Positions 54,170-63,790 of a DNA stretch of 64,000 nt are shown piece by piece (position 1 is the first letter of the stretch; every line of letters starts with the position of its first letter). Below the pieces are notes generated by a model. It worked only from the letters and a program-made list of their open reading frames with translations, did no database searches and was not told the origin of the DNA. The position numbers were made by a program, and so were the translations under genes. Source of the stretch: Mesorhizobium sp. SOD10 (GTDB taxonomy: Bacteria; Pseudomonadota; Alphaproteobacteria; Rhizobiales; Rhizobiaceae); assembly GCA_000824805.1 (NCBI GenBank), contig CCNA01000002.1, positions 310,001 through 374,000 on the forward strand, given 5' to 3'.

Positions 54170-55396
54170 ATGAAGGGGTTGAGGCTGGTGCACCTTGCGG
54201 CGCTGCTTGCAGCGCTTGCAGGTTCAGCTGTCGCCGTCACGCAGTCCCAGGCGGCTTCTCGCATATGCAGGCAACTCGAAGCCGAGCTCGCCGCGGCGCG
54301 CGGTGGCGGCGGAGGGCCGGGCCTGGTCCGCAAATATGACGACGCGATCGCCAGGCAGCGCGAGCAGCTTGCCAAGGCCCGCGGCCGGGCAAGCGACGCC
54401 AATTGCGGCTTCACGCTGTTTTCGCGCAATGTGAGCCAATGCGCCGCGATCAACGCCTCGATAGAGCGTATGAACGCCAATCTCGACACGTTGCAGGCCA
54501 AGCGCGATCGACTCTCCGCCGGCGGCGGCACGCGGCGCGACCGCAGCCGCATCCTGGCGGCGCTCGATGCCAATGGCTGCCGCGGCGACGAGACCCCGCC
54601 GCGCCGCGCGCCGCTTCAGGAGGCCTCCCGCGACAATGGCGGCGGCAATCTGTTCGAGCAGCTTTTCGGCCGCCAGGATCCGCAACTCGAAACGCCGGAC
54701 GCGCCTGACATGCCGAACGCGGCGGGCGTTCCGTTCGATGACCCCAGCGTGCGCAACATCCGCCGCGTCATCAACCAGCCGGACGGCATGGACCTGCCGC
54801 GCCTTGGCGGCGAGTTCCACACAATGTGCGTGCGCACCTGCGACGGCTATTTCTTCCCGATGTCCAACGCCGCATCCGTCGGCGATTTCGAGCGCGACCA
54901 GAAGAACTGCGAATCGAGCTGCCCCGGCACCGAGATGCAGGTCTTCTATTCGCGCGGCATGGACGACGATTCGGGATCGATGACCTCCTCGGTCACCGGG
55001 CAACCCTATAGCGAACTGCCGACCGCCTATCTCTACAAGCAGGCCAATTACTCGCGCCCGCCGAGTTGCGGCTGCAACGCGCAGGCCGGCAATTTCACGA
55101 TCATCGGCGGCAACCCGCCCAATCCCGAACAGTCCCAGCCGCAGAATGGGACGGCGCCCTTCATTCCCGTGCCGGCGGCCAAGCCCGATCCCGGCGCCGA
55201 TCCTGAAACGCTCGCCAATGCCCAAGGTGGACTCGACCAGGAAGTGATCAGGCGGCTGACCACCAAGGCGCCGGTGTCGCCGGTCTCGATGCTCCCGCCG
55301 GATCAGCGCAAGGTCAGGGTCGTCGGGCCAGCGTTCCTTCCCGACCCATCAGCGGCAATAGATCTGAAAGCTCCGGCCCCGAAGTCCGCCCCGTGA
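54170..55396 (+). CDS. DUF2865 secreted protein
   Basis: A 408-residue exported protein of the DUF2865 family, found in Rhizobiales. Signal peptide [29 protein letters not shown] helical Cys-containing region ([45 protein letters not shown]) is followed by the conserved core [49 protein letters not shown] second Cys pair lies in [11 protein letters not shown]. The C-terminus is Pro-rich. At least ten Cys suggest a disulphide-bonded periplasmic protein. Its last 83 bases overlap the convergent gltX gene. Function unknown. Confidence 0.88.
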   Translation: MKGLRLVHLAALLAALAGSAVAVTQSQAASRICRQLEAELAAARGGGGGPGLVRKYDDAIARQREQLAKARGRASDANCGFTLFSRNVSQCAAINASIERMNANLDTLQAKRDRLSAGGGTRRDRSRILAALDANGCRGDETPPRRAPLQEASRDNGGGNLFEQLFGRQDPQLETPDAPDMPNAAGVPFDDPSVRNIRRVINQPDGMDLPRLGGEFHTMCVRTCDGYFFPMSNAASVGDFERDQKNCESSCPGTEMQVFYSRGMDDDSGSMTSSVTGQPYSELPTAYLYKQANYSRPPSCGCNAQAGNFTIIGGNPPNPEQSQPQNGTAPFIPVPAAKPDPGADPETLANAQGGLDQEVIRRLTTKAPVSPVSMLPPDQRKVRVVGPAFLPDPSAAIDLKAPAPKSAP

Positions 55397-56687
55397 GCGC
55401 CAACCGCAGCGGCATGAACAGCGACTTGCCCTTGCGCCCGGTCGCTTCCCTGATCTTGCCGGTCCAGTCCTTCCAGACCGTGCCGTTCCACGGCTCCTCC
55501 GGCAGCAGTTCGAACGCCTGACCGAGAAAGTCGCGGTCCTCGCCGGAGAAGTCGGCCGGCTCCTGCGGACCCTCGTTCAGGATACGCCACCAGATGACGG
55601 CGTCCGACAAGCGGTCGAGATTGCCGCGCACCGCCATCCAGAACGGCTCGGCCTTGTCGCCGGAAATGCCAAGCACCATCAGCCGGTCGCGCGCTTCCTC
55701 GAACGGCATATGATGCATCAGCGTGCGGTTGAGCACGAAGAGCTCGTCCGGGTCGAATTTCGAGGCGGACTTGGACGTCGCGGCCGGATCGAAATGGCCG
55801 GCAAGCTCATTGAGGTCGTGCGCGGCGGTGACATTCTCCGACGTGCCGACGAGCACGGCCAAGGATGCGACCGCCATCGGCTCGATGCCGTCCTCGCGCA
55901 GGCTTTCGATCGACAGCGCGCCGCTGCGCTTCGACAGCCCCTCGCCCGACACGGTGGTGAGCAGATTGTGGTGGCCGAAGACCGGCGGCTCGGCGCCGAG
56001 CGCCTTGAAGATGGCGATCTGCACGCCGGTGTTGGTGACATGATCGTCGCCGCGAATGACGTGGCTGACGCCCATCTCGATGTCGTCCACCACGGAAGGC
56101 AGCGTATAGAGATAGGTGCCATCCTCGCGCACCAAGACGGGGTCCGACAGCGAGGCGAGATCGACCGTCTCCTCGCCGCGCACCAGATCGTTCCAATGCA
56201 CTTCGGTGCGCTCCGGCTGCAGCGGATCGCTGGTGAAATTGGGCAGCAGGAAGCGCCAGTGCGGCTTGCGTCCGTCCGACTGGTATTCAGCCACCTGCTC
56301 CGGCGTCAGCGTCAGCGCCTCGCGGCCATAGACCGGCGGCAGGCCACGCGTGCGGCGCACCTTGCGGCGCAGATCGAGTTCCTCCGGCGTCTCGTAGCAG
56401 GCATAGAGCACGCGTGCCGCCTTCAGCCGCTCGACCGCCGCGTCATAGATTTCGAAGCGGCGCGACTGATACTCGGTGACGTCCGGGAAGATGCCCAGCC
56501 AATGCAAGTCGTAAAGAATGGAATCGGCATATTCCTGCTTCGAGCGGCCAATATCGGTGTCGTCGAAACGCTGGATGAAACGGCCCTTGTTGTTCATGGC
56601 GAAAAGCCAGTTGAACAGCGCGGTGCGCGCATTGCCGATATGGATGCGGCCTGTCGGCGATGGGGCAAAACGTACGGTAACTGTCAT
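55314..56687 (-). CDS. gltX: Glutamyl-tRNA synthetase (second-copy GltX type)
   Basis: Class I synthetase of 457 residues that charges tRNA-Glu. ATP-site motif [24 protein letters not shown], and the KMSKS counterpart [39 protein letters not shown] and [23 protein letters not shown] are conserved. Many alphaproteobacteria have two GltX proteins, one of which may charge tRNA-Gln for amidotransfer. The KRSG form and short length suggest this is the GltX2 type, but only one copy is visible. Its C-terminal 28 codons overlap the DUF2865 gene. Confidence 0.94.
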   Translation of the reverse strand: MTVTVRFAPSPTGRIHIGNARTALFNWLFAMNNKGRFIQRFDDTDIGRSKQEYADSILYDLHWLGIFPDVTEYQSRRFEIYDAAVERLKAARVLYACYETPEELDLRRKVRRTRGLPPVYGREALTLTPEQVAEYQSDGRKPHWRFLLPNFTSDPLQPERTEVHWNDLVRGEETVDLASLSDPVLVREDGTYLYTLPSVVDDIEMGVSHVIRGDDHVTNTGVQIAIFKALGAEPPVFGHHNLLTTVSGEGLSKRSGALSIESLREDGIEPMAVASLAVLVGTSENVTAAHDLNELAGHFDPAATSKSASKFDPDELFVLNRTLMHHMPFEEARDRLMVLGISGDKAEPFWMAVRGNLDRLSDAVIWWRILNEGPQEPADFSGEDRDFLGQAFELLPEEPWNGTVWKDWTGKIREATGRKGKSLFMPLRLALTGRTSGPELSDLLPLMGREGTLARRP

Positions 56688-56851
56688 GAGCGGGGCGTAG
56701 CGGATGCTTTTGCTGTTGACAAGGCGCGCCCCCGCGCAAACGCAACAGATAGTGCAAGCCAGCTAAAATGAAAAGCCGCCGTCCGACACGCGTCGCGGCG
56801 GCCTGACAAACGGCGTCAAGTGCTTGCAAACCCGGGCTTCTCATGTCCCCG

Positions 56852-56860
56852 TTATCCACA
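56852..56860 (+). promoter_or_regulatory. DnaA box between gltX and nrdJ
   Basis: TTATCCACA is a perfect match to the high-affinity DnaA consensus. It lies about 540 bases before nrdJ. Single boxes occur by chance, but DnaA is known to regulate ribonucleotide reductase genes in E. coli. Confidence 0.4.
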
Positions 56861-56873
56861 TGTGTGACACACA
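56861..56873. promoter_or_regulatory. Palindrome TGTGTGACACACA
   Basis: A perfect 13-base odd palindrome that begins right after the DnaA box, at the upstream end of the nrdJ region. Possible operator; no regulator recognised. Confidence 0.35.
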
Positions 56874-57115
56874 AGATGTTGGGGTCACAAAAGCTACAAA
56901 AACGAATCCTTGACGGGTCGGAACGAGTCGCTTTTTATGGGCCATGCGCTCCTGTTGCGGGCGCGGCCGGAGAGTTTAGAGGCCGGTCTTTTTTCCCGGA
57001 TTTTGTGCGTTTTGCCCACATTTCCGCCCGTTCACGAGGCCGGCGGAAGCGTGGGATCGTTAGGGCTTGGGTGGGCAAAAGGGAGAATTGTCGGCCTGGA
57101 AAAAATGATCTGTTA

Positions 57116-57131
57116 ACACTATATTTAGTGT
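57116..57131. promoter_or_regulatory. NrdR box 1 upstream of nrdJ
   Basis: ACACTATATTTAGTGT matches the NrdR consensus acaCwAtATaTwgtgt at 15 of 16 positions. NrdR represses ribonucleotide reductase genes when ATP/dATP signals sufficiency. Confidence 0.85.
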
Positions 57132-57144
57132 TTGCAGGCAGGCT

Positions 57145-57160
57145 GGACCCTAGATAGTGT
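57145..57160. promoter_or_regulatory. Probable NrdR box 2 upstream of nrdJ
   Basis: GGACCCTAGATAGTGT matches the NrdR consensus at 11 of 16 positions, with a perfect right half. It lies 29 bases from box 1, near the three-turn spacing at which NrdR boxes are usually paired. Confidence 0.6.
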
Positions 57161-57396
57161 GAACCTCCCTCTTACGAGGGAATCGACCAAAGTTTCATTT
57201 GAGGGACCCGCGGGGGTCGGCCTGCAGCCCGGGCAAATGCCCGGCAAGGTGTTTTGCTGTCTGCATGGCGGCGCCCGCGACGAGGAGAGTGCCGGCGTCG
57301 CCTGCGGTGCCGGCAAACGGCGGACTGCGCTTTTCGCCATGCGGGGCAGAAATCCCCGGGGAAAGGCGCTATATGTAGACACAAAGGGACCGGACC
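57161..57396 (+). other. Structured 5' leader of nrdJ
   Basis: About 236 bases without a supported gene separate the NrdR boxes from the start codon. Three consecutive hairpins are visible: TCCCTC/GAGGGA (57166-57181), GACCC/GGGTC (57205-57218) and CCGGGC/GCCCGG with an AAAT loop (57229-57244). No cobalamin-riboswitch core was found. A regulatory RNA is possible. Confidence 0.4.
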
Positions 57397-60300
57397 ATGC
57401 GCATCGAGCGTCGCTTCACCAAGCCAGAGCAGTCGGCCTATGCGGAGATCGAATTCCGCAAGGCTTTGTCGGAGATCAAGAATCCCGACGGCTCGGTGGT
57501 GTTTCGCCTCGACAACATCGATGTGCCGGCGCAGTTCAGCCAGGTCGCGGCCGATATCCTGGCGCAGAAATATTTCCGCAAGGCCGGCGTGCCGGCGCGC
57601 CTGAAGAAGGTCGAAGAGAACGACGTCCCCTCCTTCCTGTGGCGCTCGGTTGCCGACGAGGCCGAGCTCGCCAAGCTGCCCGAGGCGGAGCGCTATGGTT
57701 CGGAGACCGATGCCCGCCAGGTCTTCGACCGGCTGTCCGGCACCTGGACTTATTGGGGCTGGAAGGGCGGCTATTTCAAATCCGAGGAAGACGCGCGCGC
57801 CTTCCGCGACGAGCTTGCCTATATGCTGGCCACCCAGCGCGTCGCGCCGAACTCGCCGCAATGGTTCAACACCGGCCTTCACTGGGCCTACGGCATCGAC
57901 GGCCCGAGCCAAGGCCACTTCTATGTCGACCCCTTCACCGGCAAGCTGACCAAGTCGAAGTCGGCTTACGAGCACCCGCAGCCACATGCCTGCTTCATCC
58001 AGAGCGTGCAGGACGACCTCGTCAACGAGGGCGGCATCATGGACCTGTGGGTGCGTGAGGCGCGCCTGTTCAAATACGGCTCGGGCACCGGCTCGAACTT
58101 CTCCATGCTGCGCGGCGAAGGCGAGAAGCTTTCCGGCGGCGGCCGCTCTTCCGGCCTGATGAGCTTCCTCAAGATCGGCGACCGCGCGGCGGGCGCCATC
58201 AAATCGGGCGGCACGACGCGCCGCGCGGCCAAGATGGTCATCGTCGACGCCGATCATCCCGATATCGAGGACTTCATCGACTGGAAGGTCAATGAGGAGC
58301 AGAAGGTCGCCTCGCTGGTGACCGGCTCCAAGATCGTCAAGAAGCATCTCGAAGCCATCATGAAGGCCTGCGTCAATTGCGAAGGCGATGGCGACGACTG
58401 CTTCGACCCGGCGCTGAACACCGCGCTGAAGCGCGAGATCAAGGCGGCCAAGAAGGACGCCGTGCCGGAGAACTACATCTACCGCGTCATCCAGTTCGCC
58501 CGCCAGGGCTACACCTCGATGTCGTTCAAGACCTACGACACCGACTGGGATTCGGATGCCTATCTCACCGTCTCCGGCCAGAACTCCAACAACTCGGTGT
58601 CGCTGAAGGACAATTTCCTGCGCGCCGTGGAGGCCGATGGCGACTGGCAACTCACCGCCCGCAAGGACGGCAAGGTGCTGAAGACGCTGAAGGCGCGCGA
58701 CCTGTGGGAAAAGATCGGCTACGCCGCCTGGGCGTCCGCCGATCCGGGCCTGCACTTCAACACGACGATGAACGACTGGCACACCTGCGCTTCGGCCGGT
58801 GCGATCCGGGCCTCCAACCCGTGCTCGGAATACATGTTCCTCGACGACACGGCCTGCAACCTCGCCTCGATCAACCTCCTGCCCTACCGCAAGGAAGACG
58901 GCACGATCGACATCGCCGCTTACGAGCACACCGTTCGGCTGTGGACCATCGTGCTCGAAATCTCGGTGATGATGGCGCAGTTCCCGTCCAAGGAGATCGC
59001 CAAGCTCTCCTACGACTACCGCACGCTCGGCCTCGGCTACGCCAATATCGGCGGCCTGCTGATGACCTCGGGCATTCCTTACGACTCCGATGAGGGCCGT
59101 GCGATCTGCGCAGCGCTCACTGCGATCATGACCGGCGTCGCCTATTCGACCTCGGCCGAGATGGCTGCCGAGCTCGGCGCCTTCCCGGACTATGACCGCA
59201 ACGCGCAGAACATGCTGCGTGTCATGCGCAATCACCGCCGCGCCGCTTACGGAGATAAGGACGGCTACGAGAAGCTCTCCGTCAATCCGGTGCCGCTGGT
59301 CGCGTCCGACCTGAAGCAGCAGGAACTGGCCGAGCACGCCCGCACCGCCTGGGACCGCGCCATCGAGCTCGGCGAGGAGCACGGCTACCGCAACGCGCAG
59401 GCGACCGTGATCGCGCCGACCGGCACGATCGGTCTCGTCATGGATTGCGACACCACCGGCATCGAGCCCGACTTCGCGCTGGTGAAGTTCAAGAAGCTCG
59501 CCGGCGGCGGCTACTTCAAGATCATCAACCGCGCCGTGCCGGAAGCGCTCAGAACGCTCGGCTATTCCGAAAGCCAGATCGCCGAGATCGAGACCTATGC
59601 CGTCGGCCATGGCAACCTCAACCAGGCGCCGGGCATCAACCCGTCGACGCTGAAGGCCAAGGGCTTCACCGACGAGAAGATCGCGGCGCTCAATGCGGCG
59701 CTGAAGTCGGCCTTCGATATCAAGTTCGTGTTCAACCAGTGGACGCTCGGCGCCGACTGGGTAAAGGAGACGCTCGGCTTCACCGACGAGCAGCTCGGCG
59801 ACTTCTCCTTCGAGATGCTGCCGGCGCTGGGCTTCTCCAAGAAGGATATCGATGCCGCCAACATTCATGTCTGCGGTGCCATGACGCTGGAAGGCGCGCC
59901 CTTCCTCAAGGCCGAACATCTTCCAGTGTTCGACTGCGCCAGCCCCTGCGGCAAGATCGGCAAGCGCTCGCTCTCGATCAACAGCCACATCCTGATGATG
60001 GCCGCGGCCCAGCCCTTCATCTCGGGTGCCATCTCCAAGACCATCAACATGCCGAACGAGGCGACGGTCGAGGACGCCAAGAACGCCTATATGCTGTCCT
60101 GGAAGCTGGCGCTGAAGGCCAACGCGCTTTACCGCGACGGCTCGAAGCTGTCGCAGCCGCTCAACGCCTCGCTGCTCGCCGATGACGACGAGGATGAGGA
60201 CGAGGCGATCGAGCAGCTGATTGCGGCCCCCGCCGCGCAGCGCGCCGTGCAGGTGACGGAAAAGATCGTCGAGCGCGTGGTCGAGCGTCTCTACCGCGAC

Positions 60301-61173
60301 CGCGAGAAGCTGCCGAACCGCCGTAAGGGCTACACGCAGAAGGCCGTCGTCGGCGGCCACAAGGTGTATCTCCGCACCGGCGAGTTCGACGACGGTCGCC
60401 TGGGCGAGATCTTCATCGACATGCACAAGGAGGGCGCTGCCTTCCGCGCCATGATGAACAACTTCGCCATCGCCATCTCGCTCGGCCTGCAATATGGCGT
60501 GCCGCTCGACGAATATGTCGAGGCCTTCACCTTCACCAAGTTCGAGCCGGCCGGCATGGTTCAGGGCAACGACGCGATCAAGAACGCCACGTCGATCCTC
60601 GACTATGTGTTCCGCGAGCTCGCGGTCTCCTATCTCGGCCGCCACGACCTTGCCCATGTCGACCAGTCGGACTTCGACAAGACGGCGCTCGGCCGCGGCA
60701 TCACCGAAGGCAAGGCGACACCCTTCTCCAAGGGCCTCTATCGCGGCGCCTCGCCGGTGAAGCTGGTGTCGGGCATCGGCAGCGAGCCCAAGGGCTTCGG
60801 CGGCTCAACGTCGACGCCGGCCCCTGCCCGCGCCGCGCCCACGGCCTTCGCCGGCTCCAACGTGCTGGCGCTGAAGCCGGCCAGCGACGAGGCACTCGCC
60901 TACAAGCGCGACTATGAGGAGCGCGCCCGGGAACTGGCCGAGGATATGGTGGAAGAAGAAGCCGAAGCCGCCGGCGGCGCCGAGGCGCTCTTCACCGACG
61001 CCGCCGCCAACGAGGCCGCCGAGGCGAAGAAGCTCGCCGCGACAAGGCGCCAGCAATCGCTGCTCCAGGGATACACCGGCAACGAATGCTCCGAGTGCCA
61101 CAACTTCACCATGGTGCGGAACGGCACCTGCGAGAAGTGCGACACGTGCGGTTCGACGAGCGGGTGCAGCTGA
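57397..61173 (+). CDS. nrdJ: Vitamin B12-dependent (class II) ribonucleotide reductase NrdJ
   Basis: Makes deoxyribonucleotides with adenosylcobalamin as radical source, independent of oxygen. 1258 residues, usual for the alphaproteobacterial type. Motifs: [47 protein letters not shown] (active-site Cys with Asn-x-Cys-x-Glu), [24 protein letters not shown] (finger loop/phosphate region) and [21 protein letters not shown]. The C-terminal tail has a Cys-rich zinc-ribbon-like end ([25 protein letters not shown]) that holds the redox cysteines. A ribosome site AGGGA precedes the ATG. Two NrdR-like boxes lie about 240-280 bases upstream and a hairpin terminator follows. Confidence 0.96.
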   Translation: MRIERRFTKPEQSAYAEIEFRKALSEIKNPDGSVVFRLDNIDVPAQFSQVAADILAQKYFRKAGVPARLKKVEENDVPSFLWRSVADEAELAKLPEAERYGSETDARQVFDRLSGTWTYWGWKGGYFKSEEDARAFRDELAYMLATQRVAPNSPQWFNTGLHWAYGIDGPSQGHFYVDPFTGKLTKSKSAYEHPQPHACFIQSVQDDLVNEGGIMDLWVREARLFKYGSGTGSNFSMLRGEGEKLSGGGRSSGLMSFLKIGDRAAGAIKSGGTTRRAAKMVIVDADHPDIEDFIDWKVNEEQKVASLVTGSKIVKKHLEAIMKACVNCEGDGDDCFDPALNTALKREIKAAKKDAVPENYIYRVIQFARQGYTSMSFKTYDTDWDSDAYLTVSGQNSNNSVSLKDNFLRAVEADGDWQLTARKDGKVLKTLKARDLWEKIGYAAWASADPGLHFNTTMNDWHTCASAGAIRASNPCSEYMFLDDTACNLASINLLPYRKEDGTIDIAAYEHTVRLWTIVLEISVMMAQFPSKEIAKLSYDYRTLGLGYANIGGLLMTSGIPYDSDEGRAICAALTAIMTGVAYSTSAEMAAELGAFPDYDRNAQNMLRVMRNHRRAAYGDKDGYEKLSVNPVPLVASDLKQQELAEHARTAWDRAIELGEEHGYRNAQATVIAPTGTIGLVMDCDTTGIEPDFALVKFKKLAGGGYFKIINRAVPEALRTLGYSESQIAEIETYAVGHGNLNQAPGINPSTLKAKGFTDEKIAALNAALKSAFDIKFVFNQWTLGADWVKETLGFTDEQLGDFSFEMLPALGFSKKDIDAANIHVCGAMTLEGAPFLKAEHLPVFDCASPCGKIGKRSLSINSHILMMAAAQPFISGAISKTINMPNEATVEDAKNAYMLSWKLALKANALYRDGSKLSQPLNASLLADDDEDEDEAIEQLIAAPAAQRAVQVTEKIVERVVERLYRDREKLPNRRKGYTQKAVVGGHKVYLRTGEFDDGRLGEIFIDMHKEGAAFRAMMNNFAIAISLGLQYGVPLDEYVEAFTFTKFEPAGMVQGNDAIKNATSILDYVFRELAVSYLGRHDLAHVDQSDFDKTALGRGITEGKATPFSKGLYRGASPVKLVSGIGSEPKGFGGSTSTPAPARAAPTAFAGSNVLALKPASDEALAYKRDYEERARELAEDMVEEEAEAAGGAEALFTDAAANEAAEAKKLAATRRQQSLLQGYTGNECSECHNFTMVRNGTCEKCDTCGSTSGCS

Positions 61174-61195
61174 CGCCCGTCCGAAGCTAATCAAC

Positions 61196-61221
61196 GCGTG
61201 CGAGGTAAGCTCCTCGCACGC
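61196..61221 (+). terminator. Hairpin terminator after nrdJ
   Basis: GCGTGCGAGG and CCTCGCACGC form a perfect 10-bp stem around six bases, 22 bases after the stop codon. No T-run follows, so termination may be inefficient or Rho-assisted. Confidence 0.6.
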
Positions 61222-63040
61222 AAACGTCTTCAACTCATAAGGGGCCAATCAGCTTGGCACTTGCTCGCGGGGGCGTTGACCTGCGCCGAGAATGCTATGG
61301 CCACGGCTCCCTTGAAGTGACGGACGTCATCCTCGAAGCTGGGCTATCAATTCCTGGAATATAACGGAAGGTATACGCTGCACGCGGGGACGATTTAGAG
61401 CGACCGAGAGAATTGAAAAGTTCGAAAATTGGCCTTTGGTTTGATCGAAATCTATGCTTGCTTTGAAATAAGCCTTCTGCATGACCTCGGCAACCACAAT
61501 ATCGCCCTGCATCTCTAGAAAAATGAAAGCCCCTGTGCATTCCTCATTGCGGTATTTACTTTTCGGAATTCTTATCGTCCAGAGGAATCCCGCTAACTCG
61601 TAGGAGAACTCAATGGTTGAAATTTGATCCTCTGCATATTCCATTCGTATTATTTCAATATCTTGTATTCCGCCAAAGTCTAGCACCGAGAAACTCGCAA
61701 CGCTCCGTAAACATCGCCAGGGAACATTCGCTGAACGCAAGAACTTCTTCATTTCTCTCGCTGACAGTTTTTCAAGAAAGGCAATCGTCGACTCACTGGC
61801 AATTGCCTCGAGGTGGGTGCCCCATTTGCCAACGAAAGCTTCGAGTTCATTCTCCTCAGGCCAAGCCTTCCTGTTCCTTGCGGAAGGAGGCGTAGAGCAA
61901 GCTAAAAGTCTTAACTCTGCGTCCGACAGCGCAAACTTCACATCTCCCCAGGGGTTTCGGCTAACTTGCCGCTTGATCCTCACGAGCCCCATCGCCTTGG
62001 CGTGCAGGAGACTCGCCCTCCCATGACGGGCAAGCTTCGGTACAGTTCCCTTCAATTTAAGCTGAAAAGCATCCCAAATCAAAGTTATGTATGAAGGTCC
62101 ACCCTCAAAGGAGGAGGATACGATTCCGACTAAAAGTCCGTCGGAATTGAGGACGGGGCCGCCGCTCATCCCTCCAAGAACATCCATCTCTACTTCACAA
62201 CAAGGAGAGATCATTCGCTCACCTCGCCCACAAGGGAAAACTGCCGTCACCAATCCTGAAGATACGATCAAGCTCACGAGAGCAGTGCCGTCTTCAATTC
62301 TCTGATGCCTAAATCCAAGTGCCCAAAGACGTTCGCCAACAAGCGGCAATGCTATTTGCATTGGGGCCAGCATTAGGGGAGACGTTTCGTAGGCGGCAGA
62401 ATTTAATGTGCAGCTAATCAGGGATAGGTCTGAAATGACATCCCGAGTCTCATCAAACTTGCTGATGACTGAGCTCGCCACGATCTCTTGTGGGAGCCAT
62501 GCCCGTGCCGCGCCTGGCAGAAAAGTCAAAAAAACGGGAGATATAGCATCGACAGCCATGCACTCCTCAATTACATGAGTTGCGGTAAGGAGAAGCCCTG
62601 GACCGACCATCACCCCGCTGCCAAGAATTGTTATCTCTCTTTCTTCCATCTTGGCTACGGCCACTAAAGCGTCCCCGGCATCATACAAAGAGGCTAGTGG
62701 TCCGATACCGTCTTCGGCAGAAAACAAAATTGACTTCCATGACAGTGGCATTTCCGACAGTTTAGAGTTGTTTTTTGTAACTGATACTGGATGCGTTGTT
62801 TTATCACTCTCAGGATGAATTCGCATTCGGGTGCCGCCCCTATCGGCGAGAAGCCTAATGATGAAGCTACCAGTAGGGGCTTTCCTAGTCATCTCTTCTC
62901 GCAATCAACTTAGGAAGACAAAATAGAACAAAGTTCGGATTAGGTAATCGCATCCGAACATCGCATTCAAACGAGATGCTTGCCTGCTATCAGTTCGTGA
63001 ATAAGAATGGCTCTGTCCAACGTCGTACTGAACGCCCAAA
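61222..63040. other. AT-rich putative insert (possible genomic islet)
   Basis: Base composition drops sharply after the nrdJ terminator and recovers inside the VOC gene at about 63040. For example, only 20 of 60 bases at 62761-62820 are G or C, against clearly GC-rich flanks. The stretch holds one gene, for a trypsin-like protease, with codon use (TTA, ATA, AGA) unlike its neighbours. The first 105 bases (61222-61326) hold no gene. No integrase or terminal repeats were found. Confidence 0.6.
61327..62892 (-). CDS. Trypsin-like serine protease with unknown C-terminal domain (likely acquired)
   Basis: A 521-residue protein. An S1-type protease domain spans about 50-270. Catalytic triad candidates are His106 (LLTATHVIEE), Asp155 (DVISDLSLI) and Ser243 (GGMSGGPVLNSDGLLVGIVSS). 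There is no signal peptide or membrane helix, so it is probably cytoplasmic. About 250 C-terminal residues match no family I know; they are mixed helical/beta with WTIRIPKSKYRNEECTGAFIFLE. Stand-alone trypsin-like proteases with such extra domains occur in bacterial conflict and stress-effector systems, but no partner gene is present. The start is uncertain: ATG 62892 is taken, with 62826 an alternative. Confidence 0.75.
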   Translation of the reverse strand: MTRKAPTGSFIIRLLADRGGTRMRIHPESDKTTHPVSVTKNNSKLSEMPLSWKSILFSAEDGIGPLASLYDAGDALVAVAKMEEREITILGSGVMVGPGLLLTATHVIEECMAVDAISPVFLTFLPGAARAWLPQEIVASSVISKFDETRDVISDLSLISCTLNSAAYETSPLMLAPMQIALPLVGERLWALGFRHQRIEDGTALVSLIVSSGLVTAVFPCGRGERMISPCCEVEMDVLGGMSGGPVLNSDGLLVGIVSSSFEGGPSYITLIWDAFQLKLKGTVPKLARHGRASLLHAKAMGLVRIKRQVSRNPWGDVKFALSDAELRLLACSTPPSARNRKAWPEENELEAFVGKWGTHLEAIASESTIAFLEKLSAREMKKFLRSANVPWRCLRSVASFSVLDFGGIQDIEIIRMEYAEDQISTIEFSYELAGFLWTIRIPKSKYRNEECTGAFIFLEMQGDIVVAEVMQKAYFKASIDFDQTKGQFSNFSILSVALNRPRVQRIPSVIFQELIAQLRG

Positions 63041-63441
63041 ACCCACAGATACGCACGATCGACCACATCACCATCGAAGTGAGCGACCTCGACAAGAGCA
63101 AGCTCTTCTACGAAAAGGCCTTTGCGCCTTTGGGCTATCGCCTCTCCTTCGGCAAGGAAGGCGTGTTCTGGGCCTTCGATGTCGGCAATGGCTGCCTGTT
63201 CGAGATCCAGAGCACCGGCGAGACGCCGCCGCTCGCCCATCTGCACGTCGCCTTCAGGGTGAAGAGCAAGGCACAGGTCGATGCATTCTATCGGGCGGCA
63301 CTTGAGGCGGGTGCTGCGGACCACGGCGCGCCTGGGCCGCGCCCGGATTATGCCGAGAACTACTACGCCTGCTTCGTGCTCGATCCCGATGGATATAACA
63401 TCGAGGCGATGATCAACGAGGCCTCCGCTTCGTCATCCTAG
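63007..63441 (+). CDS. VOC-family (glyoxalase-like) protein with remodelled ends
   Basis: A 144-residue single-VOC protein of the glyoxalase/bleomycin-resistance superfamily. Core: RTIDHITIEVSDLDKSKLFYEKAFAPLGYRL, HLHVAFRVKSKAQVDAFYRAAL, CFVLDPDGYNIEAMI. His and Glu are in metal-ligand positions. The first 14 residues (MALSNVVLNAQNPQ) are not typical: homologues usually begin at or near the RTIDHI segment, where here ATA stands in front of CGC. The last codons and the stop TAG lie inside a repeated extragenic element (63431). Both ends therefore look altered. No clear ribosome site. Function unknown. Confidence 0.8.
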   Translation: MALSNVVLNAQNPQIRTIDHITIEVSDLDKSKLFYEKAFAPLGYRLSFGKEGVFWAFDVGNGCLFEIQSTGETPPLAHLHVAFRVKSKAQVDAFYRAALEAGAADHGAPGPRPDYAENYYACFVLDPDGYNIEAMINEASASSS

Positions 63442-63585
63442 GGCAAAGCAAGGAGCGAAGCGACGCGCGTAGACCCTAGGATCCATGCCGTTACTTCAAG
63501 GCGTTGCAGCGTTTCAGAATTCTGCACCGTTCATGCTACGACAATGGTCACGGCATGGATCCTCGGGTCAAGCCCGAGGATGACG
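63431..63585. repeat. MITE-like palindromic element (about 155 bp)
   Basis: Outer arms CGTCATCCTAGGG (63431) and CCCGAGGATGACG (63573) pair with one mismatch. Inner arms AGGATCCATGCCGT (63478) and ACGGCATGGATCCT (63550) pair perfectly, flanked by GACCC/GGGTC. CCTCGGG/CCCGAGG (63561-63579) can form a separate hairpin. This type of element is widespread in Mesorhizobium and relatives from general knowledge. It carries the VOC stop codon. Confidence 0.75.
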
Positions 63586-63643
63586 ATCGCGCGCTGCGGG
63601 GCGCCAAGCCCAGGGGCGGCGCTTCCGTCTAGCATGCCTCATC

Positions 63644-63683
63644 CGGCCGCTTCGCGGCCGCCTTCTCCCACAAGCGGAGAAGG
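63644..63683. repeat. Double-hairpin extragenic repeat
   Basis: CGGCCGC-TTC-GCGGCCG (63644-63660) is followed at once by CCTTCTCC and GGAGAAGG (63661-63683). Two adjacent stems of this kind form another dispersed element class common in Rhizobiales. The 63586-63790 gap holds nothing else I can name. Confidence 0.6.
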
Positions 63684-63790
63684 GAAGAAGCGATCCTGCC
63701 GGTTCTCATGGGAACTCCAAACCGAAAACGCAGTTCACTAGTGCGTGGAATCGCAGGAACTTCACCGCACCCGCGAGGAGCCGGAAGCAA

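Noticed and set aside
56852..56860. Chromosome origin suggested by a perfect DnaA box
   Set aside because: A single box with no cluster, no AT-rich unwinding element and no hemE/dnaA neighbours.
56910..57116. 68-codon frame upstream of nrdJ
   Set aside because: No ribosome site or family likeness; it ends inside the NrdR box region and is best seen as noncoding.
56904..57184. GANTC sites near nrdJ (56904, 56925, 57180)
   Set aside because: Three sites over 280 bases are too close to chance expectation to call a cluster.
57161..57396. Cobalamin riboswitch before the B12-dependent reductase
   Set aside because: AGGGAATC occurs at 57177, but the conserved core and B12 box (GCCACTG) are not seen; left as an unnamed structured leader.
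57172..60657. 1161-codon open frame antisense to nrdJ
   Set aside because: Shadow of nrdJ; no motif, no ribosome site, and nrdJ itself is unambiguous.
61222..63040. Integrative element or prophage remnant
   Set aside because: No integrase, transposase, tRNA target or direct repeats were found around the AT-rich segment.
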